Shown: positions 58,419 through 64,000 of the stretch, in pieces
Layout: each line of letters opens with the position of its first letter
Position numbering within the stretch: position 1 is the first letter of the stretch
Assembly: GCF_004005935.1 (NCBI RefSeq)
Contig: NZ_SACQ01000003.1
Span: forward strand, 186,001-250,000
From: Neptunomonas marina
Lineage (GTDB): Bacteria > Pseudomonadota > Gammaproteobacteria > Pseudomonadales > Balneatricaceae
Length of the DNA stretch: 64,000 bases
Direction of reading: 5' to 3'
Translations under genes and position numbers: made by a program
Notes under the pieces: generated by a model
Told to the model about the DNA's origin: nothing
The model's input: only the letters and a program-made list of their open reading frames with translations
The model's database searches: none

Positions 58419-60308
58419 TTATACGAAGCCGCGCTCTTTCAGCACCTCTTCGATCTCAGGCAAGATCGTTTCATCATCGATCGTTGATGGCATTTTGTAA
58501 CTCTCAGCAGCAGCGATCTTGCGCAAGATCGCGCGCAAGATTTTACCGGACCGCGTTTTAGGCAGACGATCCACCACAACAGCACGGCGGAAACATGCCA
58601 GCGCACCCACTTGGTCACGTACTCGTGCCACTAGCTCCTGCTCTAAGTCCTCTTCGCTGATCTCTTCACCCGCTTTGAGAACGATCAAACCAACCGGTAG
58701 CTGTCCTTTCAGTGAATCAGTTACACCGATCACGGCACACTCCGCCACTGCTGGGTGAGCAGAAACCACTTCCTCCATCTCACCGGTAGATAGACGGTGG
58801 CCCGAGACATTGATCACATCGTCCGTACGCCCCGTGATGTAGATGTAGCCATCGTCATCTTTGAAGCCACCATCACCGGTGTGATAAAAGCCAGGGAATG
58901 CCGTTAGGTAAGAGTCGATATAGCGCTGCGGTTTATTCCAGATACTCCATGCCACACCCGGTGGCATAGGTAACGTCACACAAATATTGCCTGACTCATT
59001 TGGCTCAACATCGTTACCATCGCCGTCAAGAACACGAATATCGTAGCCCGGAATAGGTTTGTTAGTAGAGCCTAAACGCGCCTCGGATGGATTATCCCAA
59101 CCCATCATAGGTGAGGTCATCGGCCAGCCCGTTTCTGTTTGCCACCAGTGATCAATAACCGGTACGCCGAGTAGTCCGCTCAACCAGTCATATGTTGATG
59201 AATCAAGCTTTTCGCCAGCAACAAACACCCAGCGCAGGCTCGAGAGGTTATAGTTCTTCGAGAGCGCACCTTCTGGGTCTTCTTTACGGATAGCACGGAA
59301 CGCCGTTGGCGCACAGAACATCGAGTTGACGCCATACTCTTCGATAACACGCCAGAACGTGCCCGCATCGGGGTTACGAATCGGCTTGCCTTCAAAGAAG
59401 ATTGCGCTGCCACCGCCCATCAAAGGCCCATAAACAATAAAGGAGTGGCCAACCACCCAGCCAATATCAGAAGCGCCCCACCAAACGTCACCGGCCTGCA
59501 TACCGTAAACGTTGTTAAACGCATAACGCAGCGCTACCGCATGACCGCCATTATCGCGAACGATACCTTTCGGTTGGCCAGTGGTGCCAGAGGTATAAAG
59601 AATATAAAGCGGATCGGAGCCTTTCACCGGAACGCAATCAGCCGGTTGAGCACCCTCTTGGAACTCATACCAGTCAAGATCACGGGCGGGATCCATCTCT
59701 GCCGTGAGCATCTCGCGCTGACAAACAACCGTGTGGGAGGGTTTATGCGTCGACAGCTCGACGGCTTTATCTACGAGCGGCTTGTAAGCGATCTTCTTAT
59801 CAAACTCGATACCGCAAGACGCGGTCAAGATCAGCTTAGGTGTAGCATCATCAATACGGATTGCTAACTCGTTTGCAGCAAAACCACCAAACACAACCGA
59901 GTGGATTGCACCCAAGCGTGCACAAGCAAGCATGGCAACGGCCGCTTCAGGGATCATCGGCATGTAGATGACAACACGGTCACCTTTCTCAACGCCCAAC
60001 CCTTTCAACGCACCCGCAAAACGCGCTACACGCTCGTGTAACTGGTTGTAGGTGATCGCTTCTTTCTTATCAGCAGCGGGCGAGTCGTAATAGAGCGCGA
60101 CCTGTTCACCACGCCCCTCTTCGATCTGTTTATCGACAGCCAAATAGCAGCTGTTAAGCTCACCATCGGGGTACCAACAGTACGTACCATGTTCCGTTTT
60201 TTCTAAAATGGTTTCAGGCGCTTTAAACCAGCTGATCGCTTTCGCCTGCTCAGCCCAATAGGATTCTGGGCTCTCAAGCGCATTTAGATATTCTTCTTTA
60301 TATCCCAT
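58419..60308 (-). CDS. prpE: propionyl-CoA synthetase
   Basis: AMP-forming acyl-CoA synthetase of 629 residues, the length of E. coli PrpE (628) rather than acetyl-CoA synthetase (652). ATP-binding loop ILYTSGTTGQPKG near 236, ACS-type motif WWQTETGWP, and the catalytic lysine in LPKTRSGKILR, which is normally a target of acetylation. N-terminal YWAEQAKAISW fits PrpE. Downstream of the valine genes whose end product is propionyl-CoA or propionate, which supports propionate as substrate; acetate cannot be excluded. GAGG precedes the ATG. Confidence 0.82.
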   Translation of the reverse strand: MGYKEEYLNALESPESYWAEQAKAISWFKAPETILEKTEHGTYCWYPDGELNSCYLAVDKQIEEGRGEQVALYYDSPAADKKEAITYNQLHERVARFAGALKGLGVEKGDRVVIYMPMIPEAAVAMLACARLGAIHSVVFGGFAANELAIRIDDATPKLILTASCGIEFDKKIAYKPLVDKAVELSTHKPSHTVVCQREMLTAEMDPARDLDWYEFQEGAQPADCVPVKGSDPLYILYTSGTTGQPKGIVRDNGGHAVALRYAFNNVYGMQAGDVWWGASDIGWVVGHSFIVYGPLMGGGSAIFFEGKPIRNPDAGTFWRVIEEYGVNSMFCAPTAFRAIRKEDPEGALSKNYNLSSLRWVFVAGEKLDSSTYDWLSGLLGVPVIDHWWQTETGWPMTSPMMGWDNPSEARLGSTNKPIPGYDIRVLDGDGNDVEPNESGNICVTLPMPPGVAWSIWNKPQRYIDSYLTAFPGFYHTGDGGFKDDDGYIYITGRTDDVINVSGHRLSTGEMEEVVSAHPAVAECAVIGVTDSLKGQLPVGLIVLKAGEEISEEDLEQELVARVRDQVGALACFRRAVVVDRLPKTRSGKILRAILRKIAAAESYKMPSTIDDETILPEIEEVLKERGFV

Positions 60309-60390
60309 GGAAAGGCCTCATGCGTTCTTTATTGTTATTACGGCAATGAAGTAAGCGCCCCGCTTCCGTTACAGGGCGCGATTGATCAGC

Positions 60391-61281
60391 TTACTGATCT
60401 TGGTACAGCTTCAGAACGCTGGAGAAGTCCAGCCCGCCGTTGCCATTGACTTTGTGAAGGTTAAACAAAGCACGTGCTTGCGATCCCATTGGGACTGGAG
60501 AAGCACTTTGCTGGCTCATCTCCATGGCAAGTCCGAGATCTTTGAACATCAGATCAACTTGGAAGCCGCCTTGGTAATCGTTACTCGATGGAACACCGTC
60601 CATCACGCCCGGTACTGGGTTATAGACCTGCAATGCCCAATTGTTACCAGAGCTCTGCTTCATGATTTCAGACAGAACCGCAGGATCCAAACCGTTCTTC
60701 ATACCCATATTCAGCGCTTCACTGGTGCCCGTCATCAGGATCGCAAGCAGCATGTTGTTACATGCCTTTGCCACTTGGCCCGCGCCATGAGCACCTGCGT
60801 GAAAGATGTTTTTACCCATGCAGTCAAGAACCGGTTTCGCTTTGGCAAACTCAGCGTCCGATGCACCCACCATGAAGGCCAGCGTACCCGCAACAGCACC
60901 ACCTACGCCGCCGGATACTGGTGCATCAATAAAACTGATACCGCGTGCTTGCGCCGCATCCGCAACTTGACGCGCCGTAGCGGCATCAATCGTGGAAGAG
61001 TCGATGATCAACGCACCGTCTTTAACATACTCAAATAGTGGATCGTCACCTGTGACAAATAGGCCTTGTACGTGCTTGCCTGCCGGCAGCATGGAAACAA
61101 CAAAGTCAGCATCCATCACCGCTTCTTTCGCAGATGCCGCTGCACTGCCGCCTTCGCTGACAACGCGCTGGATCGCTTCGTCTGAAAGGTCAAACGCCTT
61201 AACACTGTGGCCGCCCTTGACCAAGTTGATCGCCATTGGGCCGCCCATGTTTCCTAAACCAATAAATCCTATCGTAGCCAT
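60391..61281 (-). CDS. mmsB: 3-hydroxyisobutyrate dehydrogenase
   Basis: NAD-dependent oxidation of 3-hydroxyisobutyrate to methylmalonate semialdehyde in valine degradation. The 296-residue protein starts with the family signature GFIGLGNMGGPMAINL; the substrate-binding DAPVSGGVGGAVAGTLA and the catalytic Lys in GQVAKACNNML follow. AAAGGTAGAG precedes the ATG. Its position after the 3-hydroxyisobutyryl-CoA hydrolase gene is the normal pathway order. Confidence 0.92.
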   Translation of the reverse strand: MATIGFIGLGNMGGPMAINLVKGGHSVKAFDLSDEAIQRVVSEGGSAAASAKEAVMDADFVVSMLPAGKHVQGLFVTGDDPLFEYVKDGALIIDSSTIDAATARQVADAAQARGISFIDAPVSGGVGGAVAGTLAFMVGASDAEFAKAKPVLDCMGKNIFHAGAHGAGQVAKACNNMLLAILMTGTSEALNMGMKNGLDPAVLSEIMKQSSGNNWALQVYNPVPGVMDGVPSSNDYQGGFQVDLMFKDLGLAMEMSQQSASPVPMGSQARALFNLHKVNGNGGLDFSSVLKLYQDQ

Positions 61282-61317
61282 TTTCTCTACCTTTCTTATC
61301 GTTATTAATTCGATCCG

Positions 61318-62418
61318 TTACAGCGACGCTAACGGATTAGTTTCCCATGGAGATACAAAGAGTTCGTCTAAAAACGCCGGATCAACATCATCAACCGAGC
61401 TGAAGGTCCATTGCGGTTTACCGTCTTTATCAACCAGCAACGCGCGTACACCCTCAGGGAATTCGCGATGGCGGCAACATTGAACCGACAATACCAGCTC
61501 AGACTGGAAGACCTCTTTGAGCGACATATGCAGCGTATTCTGCAACTGGCGATAGATCATCTGTACCGCCAACGGGCTGCCATGACCTATCGCAGCTTTA
61601 GCTTTTTGCAGCCATTTATCGTCCGTCTCCAAGCTTTGGATCGCGGCATGGATCTCTGCAGCCGAGTCGTAGTCCGTTAGGGCTTGGATTTGATCAAAGT
61701 GAGCTGCTACTGGCGAGCTCATCTGTTCAAACGCGGCTGCGGATTGACGCTCAAGCTGGCGTAATACCGCGCTAACCACCGAATAGTTGTTGCCATTCCA
61801 TGTAGCCGCTTGAAGCGCTTCAAACATGGCACCGCGCTGCTCTACCGCAACCTTACGGTCAGCCATGCCCAAGAAGATGGCGTCTGCCGCATTCATGCGA
61901 GCGCCCGTCAAACCTAAGAACAGACCTGTGCGGCCTGGCGTACGGTTGAGGAACCAAGTACCGCCCACATCAGGGTATAAACCAATGGTCACCTCAGGCA
62001 TTGCCATCATGGTGGTTTCTGTCACAACGCGGTGACTGCAACCACTCATTAGGCCCATGCCGCCACCCATAACGATGCCCGCACCCCAACAGATGATTGG
62101 CTTGGGGTAGGTGTGGATCGTGTAATCTAATGTGTACTCGCGGGTAAAAAAGGTTTCCGGTAGATCTTTGTCACCTTCACCTGTCATCGACTTGTAAAGC
62201 CCGACAACATCACCACCGGCACAAAAAGCTTTCTCACCGGCACCATCTAAGACAATCGCGACAACATCATCATCGTTTTTACATGCATCCAACTTTGGCT
62301 GGATAAGATCGACCATCTCAAGGGTTAACGCATTTAGCGACTTTTCCGCGTTCAGGCAGATCTCTACGATCTTTTTACCGTCTTGCGTGGCGTGCTCTGT
62401 AAAGCGTACTGCACTCAT
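61318..62418 (-). CDS. 3-hydroxyisobutyryl-CoA hydrolase
   Basis: Crotonase-fold hydrolase releasing CoA from 3-hydroxyisobutyryl-CoA in valine breakdown. The 366-residue length, GAGEKAFCAGGDVVGLYKS near 60-78, GIVMGGGMGLMSGCSHRVVT and PEVTIGLYPDVGGTWFLNR are typical of this subgroup rather than of enoyl-CoA hydratases. AAGGAG precedes the ATG. Confidence 0.9.
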   Translation of the reverse strand: MSAVRFTEHATQDGKKIVEICLNAEKSLNALTLEMVDLIQPKLDACKNDDDVVAIVLDGAGEKAFCAGGDVVGLYKSMTGEGDKDLPETFFTREYTLDYTIHTYPKPIICWGAGIVMGGGMGLMSGCSHRVVTETTMMAMPEVTIGLYPDVGGTWFLNRTPGRTGLFLGLTGARMNAADAIFLGMADRKVAVEQRGAMFEALQAATWNGNNYSVVSAVLRQLERQSAAAFEQMSSPVAAHFDQIQALTDYDSAAEIHAAIQSLETDDKWLQKAKAAIGHGSPLAVQMIYRQLQNTLHMSLKEVFQSELVLSVQCCRHREFPEGVRALLVDKDGKPQWTFSSVDDVDPAFLDELFVSPWETNPLASL

Positions 62419-62433
62419 TATCTCGCTCCTTGC

Positions 62434-63210
62434 TTAGCGGTTTTTCCATTGCGGTGCGCGTTTTTTCAAGAAGGCATTCACACCCTCTTTTTGATCCTCA
62501 CTGTGGAACAGGTCAACAAAAAGCTCACGCTCAAGGATATAACCCTGATCCCAATGTTGGGTGCGGTTAGACTGAATCAGTTGTTTACAAGCTGCGACCG
62601 CTGTTGGGCTCTGCTCTGCAACTTGCTGTGCCAGTTCAAGAGCACGTTCAGCTGACTTACCGGTCTCAACCATCTCTTCGACCAAGCCAATCTCCAGTGC
62701 TTTCGGCGCTTTAACACGCTCACCACACAGGATCATCTTCTTCGCCCAGCCCTCACCCACCAGCATGGTTAGGTTCTGTGTACCACCTGCACATGGCAAC
62801 AAGCCGACTTTCGCTTCAGGCAATGCCATCTGAGCTTGCTCTTCTGCGATACGGATATCACACGCTAGGGCAACTTCTAGACCACCGCCCATCGACCAGC
62901 CGTTGATAGCAGCGATAGAGACCCCACGGAACTGAGATAACGTCTCGAATGCTTCGCCGAAGTAGCGTGCCATATCACGTGCCACAGAACGGTCACCATC
63001 AGCAAATAGGTTCAAATCTGCGCCAGCAGAGAAGAATTTTTCGCTGTCGCTTTTCAGTACTAAGCTATAAATATCACGATCTGCATTTAAGTCTTTTACA
63101 ACTTGCACCAAGCCTTTGAGGCTCTCTTCCGTCCAGGTGTTTGCTGGCGGGTTGTTCATGGTGATGACAGCAACGTTACCCTGTTTTTCAACGATCAATT
63201 TGTCGGTCAT
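62434..63210 (-). CDS. enoyl-CoA hydratase (methacrylyl-CoA step)
   Basis: Crotonase-family hydratase of 258 residues. The oxyanion-hole segments FSAGADLNLF near 65 and NGWSMGGGLEVALACDIRIA near 107, plus MALPEAKVGLLPCAGGTQ with the catalytic Glu region, are present. In this operon it most likely hydrates methacrylyl-CoA to 3-hydroxyisobutyryl-CoA. The ATG at 63210 has GGAG six bases upstream; the TTG four codons earlier overlaps that ribosome-binding site. Confidence 0.88.
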   Translation of the reverse strand: MTDKLIVEKQGNVAVITMNNPPANTWTEESLKGLVQVVKDLNADRDIYSLVLKSDSEKFFSAGADLNLFADGDRSVARDMARYFGEAFETLSQFRGVSIAAINGWSMGGGLEVALACDIRIAEEQAQMALPEAKVGLLPCAGGTQNLTMLVGEGWAKKMILCGERVKAPKALEIGLVEEMVETGKSAERALELAQQVAEQSPTAVAACKQLIQSNRTQHWDQGYILERELFVDLFHSEDQKEGVNAFLKKRAPQWKNR

Positions 63211-63228
63211 TTTCTTCTCCAAAACCTG

Positions 63229-64000
63229 TTACAGAATGTCCGCTGCGTCTTCTAGCAGTAGTCGGCGCGCAACGATAACGCGCATAATCTCGTTCGTACC
63301 TTCCAAGATCCGGTGAACACGGTTATCGCGGACATAACGCTCCATCGGATACTCTTTGATGTAGCCGTTACCACCAAAGATCTGTAGCGCTTCATCACAG
63401 ATGTTGAAGCACACATCTGTTGCAAAACGTTTCGCCATCGCGCAGTACGTCGTTTTGTCTGGGTGGTTAGCATCCAACTTGCTGGCTGCTAAACGAATCA
63501 TTTGGCGAGCGGCCACCAACTCAGTCGCCATATCTGCCAACTTAAACTGCAGCGCTTGGAACTGGGCAAGTTCTTTACCAAACTGCTTACGCTCGTGCAT
63601 ATATTCTTTGGCACGATTCAACGCAGCTTGCGCAGTGCCTACCGAGCAGGTCGCTATATTGATACGCCCACCATCGAGGCCTTTCATCGCGATCTTAAAG
63701 CCATCGCCCTCATTACCCATCAAGCAGCTCGCCGGGATCACCACATCTTCGAAGGTGATCATGCGAGTCGGCTGGCTATTCCAGCCCATCTTGTCCTCTT
63801 TTCGGCCGTAAACAATGCCGTCAAGCTTGGCGTCTACTGCAAAAGCCGAGATACCTTTCGGCCCATCCTCGCCAGTCCGTGCCATCACCACAAGCACATC
63901 GGTGCTACCCGCACCCGAGATGAAGATTTTGCTGCCGTTGAGCACATAATTATCGCCATCGCGACGTGCTGTGGTTTTCAGAGATGCTGCATCCGAGCCT
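63229..64000 (-). CDS. acyl-CoA dehydrogenase, C-terminal part (cut by window edge)
   Basis: FAD enzyme, probably isobutyryl-CoA dehydrogenase, the first committed step of valine breakdown in this operon. The frame is open from the stop at 63229 to base 64000; the visible part begins at GSDAASLKTTARRDGDNYVL. Further family marks are RMITFEDVVIPASCLMGNEG, YMHERKQFGKELAQFQALQF and the C-terminal QIFGGNGYIKEYPMERYVRD followed by the catalytic-base helix in LEGTNEIMRVIVARRL. The N-terminal domain and catalytic context upstream are outside the window. Substrate is inferred from the neighbours. Confidence 0.9.
   Translation of the reverse strand, partial: GSDAASLKTTARRDGDNYVLNGSKIFISGAGSTDVLVVMARTGEDGPKGISAFAVDAKLDGIVYGRKEDKMGWNSQPTRMITFEDVVIPASCLMGNEGDGFKIAMKGLDGGRINIATCSVGTAQAALNRAKEYMHERKQFGKELAQFQALQFKLADMATELVAARQMIRLAASKLDANHPDKTTYCAMAKRFATDVCFNICDEALQIFGGNGYIKEYPMERYVRDNRVHRILEGTNEIMRVIVARRLLLEDAADIL

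Noticed and set aside
60382-61038. 218-codon plus-strand frame opposite mmsB
   Set aside because: Long only because the GC-rich mmsB strand lacks antisense stops; no domain.

Overview
The window reads as chromosomal DNA of a marine gammaproteobacterium, most likely of the Oceanospirillales (Neptunomonas, Amphritea or Marinobacterium type). This is inferred from the mix of genes rather than from a 16S gene, since no rRNA or tRNA gene was recognised. Supporting signs are gammaproteobacterial housekeeping genes close to their E. coli or Pseudomonas counterparts (glnS, acnB, purB, mnmA-hflD, nsrR, lpxH, miaE, a long Pseudomonas-type aceA) together with marine carbon and sulfur scavenging genes (TRAP transporter, ald-xsc-pta for sulfonates, PhoD, D-serine deaminase). 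Coding density is high. No insertion sequence, prophage or CRISPR array was found.

Layout. 1-4.7 kb: start of proC, a TRAP transporter (dctP-dctQ-dctM, with dctM broken by one in-frame amber codon) and a divergent Lrp-type regulator. 5-9 kb: flavoprotein, small basic protein, GTPase RbgA/YlqF, and a divergent EAL-HDOD signalling protein. 9-16 kb: DMT exporter and AraC regulator, lpxH, ppiB, glnS, ggt, miaE. 16.4-20.6 kb: a tight six-gene minus-strand operon of regulatory-looking proteins (unknown protein, pseudo-receiver protein with a 9 x 9 bp tandem repeat, two Roadblock-type proteins, an Aer-type PAS protein and a cytoplasmic PhnD-like binding protein). It has no recognisable Ras-like GTPase and is the best candidate for an undescribed system here. 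20.9-32 kb: acnB, rluE, moaE, nudJ, mnmA, hflD, an orphan GspG-like pilin next to a GGDEF-EAL protein, purB. 32-43 kb: hydrolase, trmJ, roxA, PhoD phosphatase, dsdC/dsdA, LysR regulator/aceA, MerR regulator. 43-49 kb: SIMPL protein, a repeat lipoprotein with a peptidoglycan-binding domain, brnQ, a membrane protein, a CHAD protein and a PEP-CTERM-like exported protein. 50-57 kb: a FliY-type amino-acid/cystine ABC transporter, nsrR and the ald-xsc-pta cluster. 57-64 kb: DMT permease and a valine/propionate operon (acyl-CoA dehydrogenase, enoyl-CoA hydratase, 3-hydroxyisobutyryl-CoA hydrolase, mmsB, prpE) that runs off the right edge.

How it fits together. Many genes feed acetyl-CoA, propionyl-CoA or pyruvate into the TCA and glyoxylate cycles: Xsc and Pta turn sulfoacetaldehyde into acetyl-CoA, Ald recycles alanine to pyruvate, the valine operon yields propionyl units, PrpE activates propionate, DsdA makes pyruvate from D-serine, and AceA with AcnB allow growth on C2 units. 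Several divergent regulator/target pairs carry palindromes in their shared intergenic regions that are plausible operators. All functions rest on reading motifs and family resemblance by eye; no database search was run.
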